DNA of 64,000 nucleotides from DATGMP01 sp035293565 (lineage in GTDB: Bacteria; Pseudomonadota; Alphaproteobacteria; BOG-932; Roseiterribacteraceae), in the NCBI GenBank assembly GCA_035293565.1, contig DATGMP010000125.1, positions 14,570-78,569 of the forward strand. The letters run 5' to 3'. Made by a program: the position numbers and the translations under genes. The notes below the pieces were generated by a model. That model saw only the letters and a program-made list of their open reading frames with translations. It was not told the DNA's origin and did no database searches. This document shows positions 34,177 to 42,764 of this stretch, piece by piece (the stretch's first letter is position 1; each line of letters starts with the position of its first letter).

Positions 34177-34907
34177 GGCGCCTTCGTCATCTTGCATTCG
34201 GACTTGCGATGACCGCGTCCGTGCTCGCGGTGCCGCCGAGCGAAGCGGCTCTGCCGGTCATTGATGCTTCGGTGTTGACGCAGAACGTGCTCGAAGCCGC
34301 GCGCCTGCTTCAGCAGATCAACAATCAGATCACCCAGATCAATCAGTTCATCCAGATGCTGAACTATGACGCGCGGAACATCGCGTCACTGCCGTTCTCG
34401 GTGCTCGCGCCGCTCAATACCGCGATCGGCCAGATCAACAGCCTCTTAAGTGCAGCGCAGGGCATCTACTACAACATCACCGACATCAACAATAAGTTCG
34501 CCCAGTTCTATCCGGGCTCCTACGCGCCGGGGACGCCGGACGCGCAGCTTGTCGCGGATGCGCGAACCCGCTGGACCTACGCGGTCAACAGCTTTCAGGA
34601 CACGCTCCGCACGCAGGGCCAGATCGTCGGCGATATCCCCAATGACCAGGGGCAGATGACCGCCTTGGTGAACCAGAGCCAAGGCGCCACGGGCATCCTA
34701 CAAGCGACACAGGCCAGCAATCAGATCCTGGCGCTGCAATCGAAACAGCTCGCCGCGACCCAGGCTCTCCTCGCATCGGCGGCGCGGGCGCAAACACTGG
34801 AGCAGGCGCGAACCGCCGAGGCGGAGGAGCAAGCGCAGGAGCAGTATCGGCGCTTTCTCGGCAGTCCCAGCGTTTATACTCCAATACCCGTAATCGCCTT
34901 TCACTGA
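34173..34907 (+). CDS. trbJ: TrbJ (VirB5-like minor pilus/adhesin protein)
   Basis: A 244-residue secreted periplasmic protein. The signal peptide is LAFGLAMTASVLAVPPSEAA. Helical, Gln-rich coiled-coil segments follow (LLQQINNQITQINQFIQMLNYD), as in TrbJ. It contributes to pilus biogenesis and mating-pair recognition. ATG 34173 overlaps the trbE stop. Confidence 0.92.
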   Translation: MRRLRHLAFGLAMTASVLAVPPSEAALPVIDASVLTQNVLEAARLLQQINNQITQINQFIQMLNYDARNIASLPFSVLAPLNTAIGQINSLLSAAQGIYYNITDINNKFAQFYPGSYAPGTPDAQLVADARTRWTYAVNSFQDTLRTQGQIVGDIPNDQGQMTALVNQSQGATGILQATQASNQILALQSKQLAATQALLASAARAQTLEQARTAEAEEQAQEQYRRFLGSPSVYTPIPVIAFH

Positions 34908-34920
34908 AGGAGCGAAGAGC

Positions 34921-35244
34921 ATGTATCGCGCGATAGAAAATGTTGTTCTTTCGATCGTAATATCTGCCGCAACGATGCTGGCGGCCGATGGAAACGCTGT
35001 AGCCCAACCGGCGAGCACGCCGACGCCCGATCCGATCGTAGCCGAGATGCAGCGGTGCAACGCGCTCGGGCTCAAGGCAGAGCAGGATGAACGCTGCCAA
35101 GCTGCCTACAAGGCCAACCGCGACCGGTTCTTCGGGACGGGAAGCTCGACTTACACGCCGATACCCATCGATCCGTTTCCGGGGGTGCCGAAAGCACCAG
35201 AGCCAAAGTCGAAGGGTCCGCAATCGGTGCAGGACCAGAACTAG
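34921..35244 (+). CDS. trbK: TrbK-like entry-exclusion protein
   Basis: A 107-residue protein with a signal sequence (VVLSIVISAATMLAADGNAVAQ) and a small domain with a Cys pair (MQRCNALGLKAEQDERCQAAY) that is typical of the 'TrbK-alt' entry-exclusion group. It ends in a Pro-rich tail. TrbK proteins sit in the envelope of a recipient and block redundant transfer. It is in the expected slot between trbJ and trbL. Confidence 0.8.
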   Translation: MYRAIENVVLSIVISAATMLAADGNAVAQPASTPTPDPIVAEMQRCNALGLKAEQDERCQAAYKANRDRFFGTGSSTYTPIPIDPFPGVPKAPEPKSKGPQSVQDQN

Positions 35245-35247
35245 GCC

Positions 35248-36507
35248 ATGGGCGGCGTTTCGGTCATCGATCAATTCCTGAATGTCTTCACGACGTACAT
35301 CGATAGTGGCTTCGGGCTGTTGGGACCTGAGGTCACGTTCCTGACGGCGGTGCTTGCCGGGATCGATATGACGCTCGCGGGCCTGTTCTGGGCTATGGGC
35401 GGCGAGGGCCTGTTTAGTGAGCGGCTGATCAAGAAGACGCTTTATATCGGCTTCTTCGCGCTGCTCCTGAGCAACTTCTACAAGCTGGCGGGAATTGTCT
35501 TTAACTCCTTCGCTTCGTTGGGGCTGCTCGCAACCGGTTCGACGTTGACCTACGCCCAGTTCCTCCAGCCGGGCAGGATCGCCCATGTCGGCATCGATGC
35601 TGGCCGTCCGCTGTTGACCGCAGTCGGCGGCCTGATGGGCTTCACGAACTTCTTCACGAACTTCGTCCAGATCGTCGTGCTGCTGCTTGCCTGGCTGCTG
35701 GTCGTCATCGCCTTCTTCATCCTCGCCGTTCAGCTCTTCATCACCATTCTGGAATTCAAGCTGACCGCGCTCGCCGGATTCGTCCTGGTGCCGTTCGGCC
35801 TGTGGGGCAAGAGCGCGTTTCTTGCCGAGCGGGTTCTCGGCCATGTCGCGACCACGGGCGTGAAGGTTCTCGTCCTCGCCATCGTGATCGGCATCGGCTC
35901 GACGCTGTTCAGCCAGTTCATTTCCGCGTTTCCCTCCGGAGCGCAGCCGACCATCGACCAGGCGCTCGCCGTCATGCTGGCGTCGCTGGTGATGCTCGGC
36001 CTCAGCATCTTCAGCGGCAAAGTCGCGGCAGGGCTTGTTTCGGGTGCGCCACAGCTTTCTGCAAGCGAAGCGGTAGGAACGGCCGCTGCGGGGGCTGGGA
36101 TCGCGGCGTTGGGCGGCATGGCGTTCATGGGTGGCGGCCGCTTGGCGCTCGGCGGCATTCGCGCAGCGGCCACTGCGATGGGCGGTGCTGAAGCAGCCTA
36201 TGCGGCGGGTGGTGCCGGTAGCGGTGGTGTCGCTGGCGGATTGGCTTCGGTCGCGCGCGCGGGTGCTTCCGCGGTTACGCGCGGGCCGATCGGTCTTGGA
36301 GAACGCGCCGCGCAGAGCCTGCAAGAGAGCTACGCCGCTAGGCGATCCGCATCGGAAGGATCAGGTACGATGTCGTCTGCGCCGGGCTGGGCGCAGCGGC
36401 TGCGCGGGCGGCATCTCGGCAATGCCAGCCACGTGGCGCAGGCGGCTGGGCAGGGAGGCCATGCCGGGCAGGGTGCCTCGCCTGAACTCGATCCGGAAGG
36501 AAACTGA
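35248..36507 (+). CDS. trbL: TrbL (VirB6) channel protein
   Basis: A 419-residue polytopic inner-membrane protein with at least five hydrophobic segments (for example VVLLLAWLLVVIAFFILAVQLFI). The conserved core FKLTALAGFVLVPFGLWGKSAFLAERVLG is typical of TrbL. The C-terminal third is Ala/Gly-rich and low-complexity, as usual in the family. It is part of the inner-membrane translocation channel. Confidence 0.94.
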   Translation: MGGVSVIDQFLNVFTTYIDSGFGLLGPEVTFLTAVLAGIDMTLAGLFWAMGGEGLFSERLIKKTLYIGFFALLLSNFYKLAGIVFNSFASLGLLATGSTLTYAQFLQPGRIAHVGIDAGRPLLTAVGGLMGFTNFFTNFVQIVVLLLAWLLVVIAFFILAVQLFITILEFKLTALAGFVLVPFGLWGKSAFLAERVLGHVATTGVKVLVLAIVIGIGSTLFSQFISAFPSGAQPTIDQALAVMLASLVMLGLSIFSGKVAAGLVSGAPQLSASEAVGTAAAGAGIAALGGMAFMGGGRLALGGIRAAATAMGGAEAAYAAGGAGSGGVAGGLASVARAGASAVTRGPIGLGERAAQSLQESYAARRSASEGSGTMSSAPGWAQRLRGRHLGNASHVAQAAGQGGHAGQGASPELDPEGN

Positions 36508-36510
36508 CCG

Positions 36511-37197
36511 ATGCATCCTTTCCACAGATCCGTGCATCGCTACGCTCGGACCGAAGCGCCGGAGACTCCCTATCAGCGAGCGGCGCAGGTCTGGGACGAT
36601 CGGATCGGCAGTGCGCGGGTTCAGGCACGGAACTGGCGAGCGATGGCCTTCGGCCTCTTCGCATTGGGCGCCACAATCGTCGCCGATGATGTCCATGTGC
36701 GGAGCCATACGCAGATCGTGCCTTGGGTGGTCGAGGTCGATCGCCTCGGGAATGCCCGCGCCTCCGGACCTGCCGATCCCAACTTTCAGCCGAGCGATCC
36801 GCAGATCGCCAATCAGCTCGCGCGCTTCACTGTGGACTGGCGGGCGCTGTCGATCGATCCGATCGTTGTGCGCCAGAACTGGCTCGAGGCCTATGAGTTC
36901 GCCACCGACCGCGGCGCAGCGACTTTGAACGAGTGGGCACGGGTCAACGATCCGTTCGCGAAGGTCGGGCAGCGGTCGGTTTCGATCGAGGTCACCAGCG
37001 TCGTGCGGGCGTCCGACAGCTCCTTCCAGGTCAAATGGACAGAGACAGCCTATGACGCCGGCAGCCTCGTCTCGAGCGACCGCTTCACTGCGATCTACAC
37101 GATCGTCCACAAGGCGCCGCCCGACCAGCAGGCCTTCCAGAAAAATCCGCTCGGCATCTACGTCAACGGTGTCAATTGGAGCCGCGAGCTCGGCTAG
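36511..37197 (+). CDS. trbF: TrbF (VirB8)
   Basis: A 228-residue bitopic inner-membrane assembly factor. A short cytoplasmic N-terminus (RYARTEAPETPYQRAAQVWDDRIG) is followed by one transmembrane helix (MAFGLFALGATIVADD) and a periplasmic VirB8 domain (TQIVPWVVEVDRLG, then VRQNWLEAYEF). It scaffolds the core complex. It starts three bases after the trbL stop. Confidence 0.94.
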   Translation: MHPFHRSVHRYARTEAPETPYQRAAQVWDDRIGSARVQARNWRAMAFGLFALGATIVADDVHVRSHTQIVPWVVEVDRLGNARASGPADPNFQPSDPQIANQLARFTVDWRALSIDPIVVRQNWLEAYEFATDRGAATLNEWARVNDPFAKVGQRSVSIEVTSVVRASDSSFQVKWTETAYDAGSLVSSDRFTAIYTIVHKAPPDQQAFQKNPLGIYVNGVNWSRELG

Positions 37198-37208
37198 GAG
37201 GGATCGTC

Positions 37209-38198
37209 ATGATTCGGATTGTCTGCTTGGTACCGTTTGCTTTGGCGCTCGCGGCCTGCAGCGGCCGCACGCCGCCCCCGGCGATCACATATGATGCGCC
37301 GATGACCAAGGCCGAGCCGGCGCTTGAGCCGCCCAAGCCGGTCGAGATCGTCGCCGTGCCCCAGCCATTGCCGCTGCCGGGGCAGCTCAAGCCGATGCCG
37401 AGCGCGGCCAAGGCGCCCGAGCCCGGCGATCCGCTGGCGCGGGTGCGCCGGGCCAACGCGGCGGCCAAGGTCGAGCCGGTGCGCGACGGCTACATCAACG
37501 CGATCCAAATCTATCCCTATGTCGACGGCGCGCTCTACCAGCTCTACGCCGCGCCGCTGAAAGTGACCGACATCGCCTTGCAGGAAGGCGAGGAGCTGGT
37601 CTCGGTCGCCGCAGGCGACACGGTGCGCTGGACCATCGGCGACACCGAGAGCGGGCAGGGCGGTGCGAAGCGTGTCCACATCCTGATCAAGCCGACCCGG
37701 CCCGGTCTCGACAACGATCTCGTCATCAACACCAGCCGGCGAACCTATCACCTCGAGACGCATTCGAACGACGGACCCTACATGGCAGCGATCAGCTGGG
37801 GCTATCCGCAGGATCAGCTCGCGATCCTGCACGATCGGAACACCGCGGCCGAGACCGCGGCGCCGATCGCACAGGGCCTCGATCTCGAACGGCTGCGCTT
37901 CCGCTACGAGATCACCGGCGATGAGCCGCCCTGGCGGCCGCTCCGCGCCTTCGACGACGGCGAAAAAGCCTACATCGAATTTCCGGCGGGAATCAGCCAG
38001 GGCGAGATGCCGCCGCTATTTGTGGTCGGGCCGACCGGAGAAACCGAGATCGTCAATTACCGCGTGAAGGGACGCTACTACATCGTCGATCGCCTGTTCG
38101 GCGCCGCCGAGCTCCGCCTCGGCGCTGATCCACAGCAGGTCGTCCGGATCAGCCGCACCGATGCGCCCGGGCGACGCGAAAGCGGCAGCCCCTCATGA
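37209..38198 (+). CDS. trbG: TrbG (VirB9), probable lipoprotein
   Basis: A 329-residue outer-membrane core-complex protein. The N-terminal signal ends in a lipobox (LALAACSG), so it is likely lipid-anchored. A Pro-rich linker leads to the VirB9 N- and C-terminal domains (AIQIYPYVDGALYQLYAAP, then FRYEITGDEPPWRPLRAFDDG and NYRVKGRYYIVDRLF). ATG 37209 gives a correct signal peptide; the frame is open 11 codons earlier. It overlaps trbI by four bases. Confidence 0.94.
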   Translation: MIRIVCLVPFALALAACSGRTPPPAITYDAPMTKAEPALEPPKPVEIVAVPQPLPLPGQLKPMPSAAKAPEPGDPLARVRRANAAAKVEPVRDGYINAIQIYPYVDGALYQLYAAPLKVTDIALQEGEELVSVAAGDTVRWTIGDTESGQGGAKRVHILIKPTRPGLDNDLVINTSRRTYHLETHSNDGPYMAAISWGYPQDQLAILHDRNTAAETAAPIAQGLDLERLRFRYEITGDEPPWRPLRAFDDGEKAYIEFPAGISQGEMPPLFVVGPTGETEIVNYRVKGRYYIVDRLFGAAELRLGADPQQVVRISRTDAPGRRESGSPS

Positions 38199-39397
38199 CC
38201 GACCTGCCACCGCCGAAGGAAAATCCGGATCAGCTCGCGTTGCGCGGCCGTCCGCGGCCGGTCACCCGTCTCTCGCGACGCGCGCTGGCGATCCTTGCGA
38301 CGGTCTCGTGCGTTTCGATCGCCGTCGCTGTCTGGTACGCCCTCGACGCCGGTAGCCTCTTCCACCGCGATCGTGGCGAAGAGCTGTTCAACACCGAGAA
38401 CAAACCGCAGGCGGACGGGCTCTCCGGGTTGCCACGAAGCTACGCCGATCTGCCCAAGCCCAAATCCGTGCCGCCGCTTGGGCCGCCGATGCCAGGCGAC
38501 ATCGGCAGGGCGCCACCCACGGCGAACGCGCTACCGCCCGAACCGGATCGGCTTGCTCAGGCCGAAGATCAACGGCGCATGCAGGAAGCGGAAGCTGCCG
38601 CGACGGGGAAGGTGTTCTTTCAGGTGAATGCCAAGGTGGCCGGTGCTAGCGGTTCTGAGTTGTCTGGTGTGGCGCAGATAGGGAACGGCGACCGGCCGGC
38701 AGCAGGGTCGCCCGGCGAATTGGATGCGGATGCCGATCAGAATCTGCAGGACCATAAGCAGGCATTCCTTGCTCGGCGGGTCGCGACCGACACGATGTCG
38801 CCTTACCGGCTGCAGGGCCTCCGGTCGCCGTATCAGCTCATGGCCGGCACCATTATTTCTGCCGCGCTGCTGACGGGACTGAATTCCGATCTGCCCGGTG
38901 AGATCATCGGCCAAGTGACCGACGACGTGTACGACACCGCGACCGGCCGCTCTCTCCTGATTCCCCAGGGCGCGAAGCTCATCGGAAAATACGACAGTAT
39001 TGTCGCCTACGGTCAGGAGCGCGCGCTGCTGATCTGGACGCGGTTGATACTCCCGGACGGCAGCTCGATCATCCTCGACAATCTGCCCGGCACCGATACC
39101 GCCGGCTACGCCGGCCTCGAGGACGGTGTCGACTATCACACGTGGCGCCTGATCAAGGGCATCGCGCTCTCGACTTTGCTCGGCGTGTCGAGCGAGCTTG
39201 CGGCGAACAATGGAACCGACAGCGGCAACCGTATCACCGTCGGCATCCGCGATAGCGCCGACAATTCCGCCAACCAGGCGGGTCAGCGGATCGTGACCAA
39301 GGATCTGTCGATTCAGCCGACCCTCACAGTGCGCCCCGGGTTCCCTCTCCGCGTCATCGTCAATCGCGACATCGTCCTGAAACCTTATGCGCGCTGA
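38195..39397 (+). CDS. trbI: TrbI (VirB10)
   Basis: A 400-residue core-complex protein spanning both membranes. The cytoplasmic N-terminus is followed by one transmembrane helix (ALAILATVSCVSIAVAVWYAL), a Pro-rich periplasmic linker (KPKSVPPLGPPMPGD) and the VirB10 beta-barrel domain (LMAGTIISAALLTGLNSDLPGEIIGQV, then LIPQGAKLIGKYDS). It is the last large gene of the trb operon. Confidence 0.95.
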   Translation: MTDLPPPKENPDQLALRGRPRPVTRLSRRALAILATVSCVSIAVAVWYALDAGSLFHRDRGEELFNTENKPQADGLSGLPRSYADLPKPKSVPPLGPPMPGDIGRAPPTANALPPEPDRLAQAEDQRRMQEAEAAATGKVFFQVNAKVAGASGSELSGVAQIGNGDRPAAGSPGELDADADQNLQDHKQAFLARRVATDTMSPYRLQGLRSPYQLMAGTIISAALLTGLNSDLPGEIIGQVTDDVYDTATGRSLLIPQGAKLIGKYDSIVAYGQERALLIWTRLILPDGSSIILDNLPGTDTAGYAGLEDGVDYHTWRLIKGIALSTLLGVSSELAANNGTDSGNRITVGIRDSADNSANQAGQRIVTKDLSIQPTLTVRPGFPLRVIVNRDIVLKPYAR

Positions 39398-39403
39398 GGT
39401 TCG

Positions 39404-39652
39404 ATGGCGCGACTGAAGCTCGGTCCGCTGCCGGACGATCGACCGGTGAAGCTCACCATCGCGATTCCCGCCGATCTCAAGCGCGCGCTCGACGCATATG
39501 CTGCGGCGTACGCGGCGGAGAGCGGGCGGCAATGGGAGACCAAGAAGCTCATTCCGCATATTCTTGCTGCCTTCCTGAAATCGGACAAGGCGTTCTCCAG
39601 ACGGGAAATCAGTTCAGCGGCGGATCGGAGCGGTGCTGGCGCGCCAGGCTGA
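39404..39652 (+). CDS. DUF2274 domain protein
   Basis: An 82-residue protein of the DUF2274 family, normally the last gene after trbI in this ICE type (LKLGPLPDDRPVKLTIAIPADLKRALDAYA...LIPHILAAFLKSDKAF). Probably a small ribbon-helix-helix-like protein; function unknown. Its final 15 codons overlap the 3' end of the opposing lysR gene, and this C-terminal tail is unlike the family. The backbone may have been joined to different DNA here. Confidence 0.8.
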   Translation: MARLKLGPLPDDRPVKLTIAIPADLKRALDAYAAAYAAESGRQWETKKLIPHILAAFLKSDKAFSRREISSAADRSGAGAPG

Positions 39653-40520
39653 GAAAGCGCCGCAGCACGGGGTTGGGATTGTCGCGGAACCAGGCGACCG
39701 TGAGCGGAATCATCGCGCCCTCGTCCTCGATCGGGCGGAAGGTCACGCGGGGATAATCGACCGCGGATGCCGACTCCATTGCAATAGTGACTCCGAAACC
39801 CGCGCCGACCAGGTTGAGAAGCCCGTCCCGGCCGACGTCATAGCGTTCTATCCGCGGCACCTCGCCGTTCACTGTCAGCCTGCCGACTATGGAATGATAG
39901 AACTCGGCGTTTGTCTGCCAAGCCTGAGTGATAAAGCGTTCTTTCCGTATCGAGGTCCAAGTGAGCGCTGGCGCCTGAGCCAGCCGGTGAGTGCTTGGGA
40001 CCGCCAGGAACAGCCGCTGCTCGAGCAAGGGAAAACAATCGATCGGTGGGCTGTCGATTTGTCCTGGGACGATGGCGACGTCGATTTGATGCTCGTGAAG
40101 CGAGGTCGTGTGATCCGAGCGGTTTCCCTCGACGATCGAGATCGCCACATCCGGGAACCGTGCCCGATAGGTCGAGAGGAGATCGTGGACGGGGCCCGAG
40201 GCAAAGGACGTGAAGATTCCAACCGAGAGGGTCCCGATCTCGGCGCGGCCCGCGCGGCCTGCCTCTCGAATCAGATGATCGTAGTCGAGTAGCAAATGCC
40301 GGGCGCCATGAAGAAAGTTACGACCCGCGATCGTGAGCCGCACACCGCGCCGGAAGCGTTCGAACAGGGTGACGCCGATCTCTGCCTCCAAACTCTGGAT
40401 GTGATGGCTGAGGGTTGGCTGGGTCATGCCGAGGCCGACCGCGGCGCGTCGGAAATTGAGCGTCTCGGCGACGCTGACAAAGGAACGAAGCTGCTTCAGA
40501 GAGGGGATTGCCGGTTCCAT
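39609..40520 (-). CDS. LysR-type transcriptional regulator
   Basis: A 303-residue LysR protein with an N-terminal winged helix (SLKQLRSFVSVAETLNFRRAAVGLGMTQPTLSHHIQSLEAEIG) and a periplasmic-binding-like effector domain. It belongs to a different subgroup from the two paralogous LysR proteins nearby. ATG 40520 is preferred; the frame opens 11 codons earlier. Upstream lies one copy of the four-copy operator-like motif (40597-40633), so it may be controlled by its LysR neighbour. It converges on the end of the trb operon. Confidence 0.9.
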   Translation of the reverse strand: MEPAIPSLKQLRSFVSVAETLNFRRAAVGLGMTQPTLSHHIQSLEAEIGVTLFERFRRGVRLTIAGRNFLHGARHLLLDYDHLIREAGRAGRAEIGTLSVGIFTSFASGPVHDLLSTYRARFPDVAISIVEGNRSDHTTSLHEHQIDVAIVPGQIDSPPIDCFPLLEQRLFLAVPSTHRLAQAPALTWTSIRKERFITQAWQTNAEFYHSIVGRLTVNGEVPRIERYDVGRDGLLNLVGAGFGVTIAMESASAVDYPRVTFRPIEDEGAMIPLTVAWFRDNPNPVLRRFLSLARQHRSDPPLN

Positions 40521-40596
40521 CCCAATTAGCCGGACCTTTACGCAATCGCACAACTAGCGCTTGCAATCGGTTAGCCTATTTTTGCGGCAGGAGGAC

Positions 40597-40633
40597 GATG
40601 GCAAAAAAGCTAGATTGTTACCGTTTCAGCATC
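40597..40633 (+). promoter_or_regulatory. operator-like motif, copy A
   Basis: GATGGCA, 11 bases, TTGTTAC, 7 bases, GCATC. It has the same architecture and exact spacing as copies B-D and is the most diverged of the four. It lies 77 bases upstream of the lysR gene at 40520 and directly after the end of the lysR gene at 40670-41566. Confidence 0.6.
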
Positions 40634-40669
40634 GTCCAGATTTCAGGGACGAAGCTTTCCACTGACCAT

Positions 40670-41566
40670 CTACGCTAGATTGACGCTGGCGCGGCGGAAC
40701 AGATCGGAAAGGTGCTCGGCGACAGGCACCAGCGGAAGCCGCGATCGTCTGACGATGCAGATCGCCGGCGCGGACAACTCCTCATCGAGATCGATATGCG
40801 CCAGCAGGCCGGTCGACTGCACGAACTCAAGCCATTGCTGCGGCAAGATCGCCAGAAGGTCGGAGGATGCGGCGGCGGTAATCATGGTAAGCGCGCTATG
40901 CGCCTGCACGGAGATCGTTGGTCGTGGCAGTCCGTGGCGTTCGAACAACGGATAAAGCTCGGCCTCGCTGTTCGCCGTCACCGAAGTCGCTACCCACCGC
41001 GCCGTGACCAGCTCGCGCAGCGACCGGGCCCGCGCCAGCGGATGCCCCGGACGAGCCAGGATGACGCGGCGATTGTCGAACAACTTTTCGACCGCAAATT
41101 CCCCGCCGGGATTATCCTCTGATAGAGGCCCAACATAGAAGTCGATCGAGCCGTCGCGAATTTGGGCTTCCAAGGCCGGAAAGAGGCCCTCGCTAATGTT
41201 CAGAACGACGTCCGGGAATCGCCGGTGGAACGGCGCCAAAACACGCGGCAGCATGCCCACATGGGGAGCGGTCGACAGGCCGATGGAGACCGTGCCGCTA
41301 TTCAAGCCCTTCATCTGCTTGATCTCATCGCACGCACGCTCCAGTTCGAGCTGTGCGGCGGTGCTGCGCCGCAGGAACGCTTCACCCATGGGCGTGAGTT
41401 CCATCCCCGTCGCGCTGCGTTCAAACAACGTCGTCCCAAGCTCGTGTTCGAGGTCGCGTATGCTTCGGGTGATCGCCGGTTGCGCCACTCCTAAGTGGCG
41501 GGCTGCGCGCCGCAAGCCACCCCGTTCGGCCACCGCGATGAAATTGCGAATCTGATTCAGCTTCAT
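40670..41566 (-). CDS. LysR-type regulator of the FAH/VOC operon (paralogue 1)
   Basis: A 298-residue LysR protein (MKLNQIRNFIAVAERGGLRRAARHLGVAQPAITRSIRDLE winged helix). It is closely related to the LysR at 51244-52155 throughout (shared LNISEGLFPA, DGSIDFYVGPLSE, EKLFDNRRVILARPGHPLA). It is transcribed divergently from the FAH operon; operator copy B lies between its ATG and that operon, the classic LysR arrangement. Copy A lies just beyond its 3' end. It is likely an activator responding to a pathway intermediate. Confidence 0.92.
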   Translation of the reverse strand: MKLNQIRNFIAVAERGGLRRAARHLGVAQPAITRSIRDLEHELGTTLFERSATGMELTPMGEAFLRRSTAAQLELERACDEIKQMKGLNSGTVSIGLSTAPHVGMLPRVLAPFHRRFPDVVLNISEGLFPALEAQIRDGSIDFYVGPLSEDNPGGEFAVEKLFDNRRVILARPGHPLARARSLRELVTARWVATSVTANSEAELYPLFERHGLPRPTISVQAHSALTMITAAASSDLLAILPQQWLEFVQSTGLLAHIDLDEELSAPAICIVRRSRLPLVPVAEHLSDLFRRASVNLA

Positions 41567-41568
41567 GT

Positions 41569-41605
41569 GTTACTACTTTAGTATCACTCTGCACGTTTTG
41601 CCATC
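41569..41605 (-). promoter_or_regulatory. operator-like motif, copy B
   Basis: Read on the minus strand: GATGGCA, 11 bases, GTGATAC, 7 bases, GTAAC, ending two bases before the lysR ATG. A further GCGATAGG block precedes it, as in copy D. Position between divergent genes fits a LysR binding site. The rest of the gap to 41883 holds no recognisable gene and presumably the FAH-operon promoter. Confidence 0.7.
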
Positions 41606-41883
41606 GTTACCTATCGCCCATCATCATCTAAAGCACTCACAAGCAGCTGCCACGACCTGGGCATGGCAAATCCGGGTTCGAGGAGATCGCCCGGCCGCCA
41701 AGGCGCGCTGGCGGGCGGGTGCACTCTTGACCTCTGCTCGATCCGCGAAGGCCGGGGCCGCGGCTTATATTCGGAGGCTGACCGGAGCTATGAGGATGGG
41801 TGCCGCCGAGCGGTTGGCGGCTTGGCATGGCGAGACCTCGGCCGGCGATTGAGACCGGCGGATCGGTATCAAGAGGACCACTT

Positions 41884-42735
41884 ATGAACTTGTTGCGTTA
41901 TGCCTTTGCGGGACAGAATTGCCTGGGTGCGGTCAAAGGCGACGGCATCGTAAACATCGATTCGCTAGGTTATGGGACGATGCTTTCGTTGATCGCCGCC
42001 GGCCCGGCGTCGCTCGACCGTGTCCGCCCCCTTGTTGATGCTCGTGCGCCGGAATTGGCGTTGGGGGATGCACGGTTGCTGGCGCCGATCGAGCGGCCAG
42101 GCAAGTATCTTGCGATCGGCATGAATTACCGGAAGCACGTCGACGAATCGGAGCGGATCGGGGTTCCCGCCCCCAAGCAGCAGCTCTGGTTCAACAAGCA
42201 GACCACCTGTCTCGCCGGTCCCTACGACGAGATCGACCCAGGCGTGACCGAGAAGCTCGACTACGAGGTCGAGCTCGGCGCCGTGATCGGCAAGGCGGCA
42301 AAAGGCGTCAGGGAGGCGGACGCGCCGGCGCACGTGTTCGGCTATGTCGTCGCCAACGACGTCTCGGCCCGCGACTGGCAGTTCCATTCGCCTACCTTCA
42401 CGATGGGCAAGTCGTTCGACACGCATGGGCCGATCGGTCCTTGGATCGTGACCGCCGATGAGGTGCCCGAGCCGCACAAGCTCAGGCTGCGTTGCTTCGT
42501 TAACGGCGAGAAGCGGCAGGACAGCGACACCGGGCAGATGATTTTCAACCTTTGGCAGCAGATCGCCTACCTCTCAACCGCCTTTACGCTTGAGCCGGGC
42601 GATCTCATTGCCACCGGCACGCCCGAAGGCGTGGGGGTGGCCATGAATCCGCCCCGTTTCCTCGCGCCCGGCGACGTCGTGCGCTGCGAGATCGAGGGGA
42701 TCGGCGCGATCGAGAACAGGGTGGCGGGCGCCTAG
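41884..42735 (+). CDS. fumarylacetoacetate hydrolase (FAH) family protein
   Basis: A 283-residue C-C-bond hydrolase of the FAH superfamily, which cleaves acylpyruvate-type ring-fission products. The metal-binding pattern is seen in DYEVELGAVIG (acidic ligands) and VFGYVVANDVSARDWQF, with the lid and IATGTPEGVGVAMNPP typical of the family. By context it would act after the VOC dioxygenase encoded next, for example on fumarylpyruvate- or maleylpyruvate-like products; the exact substrate is unknown. ATG 41884 is the first gene of the rightward operon. Confidence 0.88.
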   Translation: MNLLRYAFAGQNCLGAVKGDGIVNIDSLGYGTMLSLIAAGPASLDRVRPLVDARAPELALGDARLLAPIERPGKYLAIGMNYRKHVDESERIGVPAPKQQLWFNKQTTCLAGPYDEIDPGVTEKLDYEVELGAVIGKAAKGVREADAPAHVFGYVVANDVSARDWQFHSPTFTMGKSFDTHGPIGPWIVTADEVPEPHKLRLRCFVNGEKRQDSDTGQMIFNLWQQIAYLSTAFTLEPGDLIATGTPEGVGVAMNPPRFLAPGDVVRCEIEGIGAIENRVAGA

Positions 42736-42764
42736 CCCCCGCCGCGACAGGAGGAGGAATCGCC

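Larger units (their letters stand above)
2137..39652. mobile_element. integrative and conjugative element (trb/RlxS type), left end and core
   Basis: The modules run in ICE order: tRNA-Arg attachment site, tyrosine integrase plus small excisionase-like gene, accessory/defence genes, ParB-like, DUF736 and DUF932 genes, HTH/DUF2285 regulators, RepA, DUF2840, TraF, transglycosylase, relaxase, TraG coupling protein, and the complete trbBCDEJKLFGI-DUF2274 mating-pair set. The left boundary is firm to within the tRNA 3' end. The end coordinate given is only the last backbone gene. The true right end is not visible and may include the catabolic genes to 64 kb and beyond. Confidence 0.85.

Noticed and set aside
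34585..36324. 579-codon minus-strand frame opposite trbJ-trbK-trbL
   Set aside because: Crosses three real genes and their boundaries; charged low-complexity sequence typical of antisense shadows.
41676..41695. GGGTTCGAGG-type sequence considered as a second att copy of the tRNA T arm
   Set aside because: Only about eight bases resemble the T loop; the acceptor end is absent.
41565..41852. 95-codon frame between lysR and the FAH gene
   Set aside because: Lies over the divergent control region and operator copy B; no resemblance to any family.
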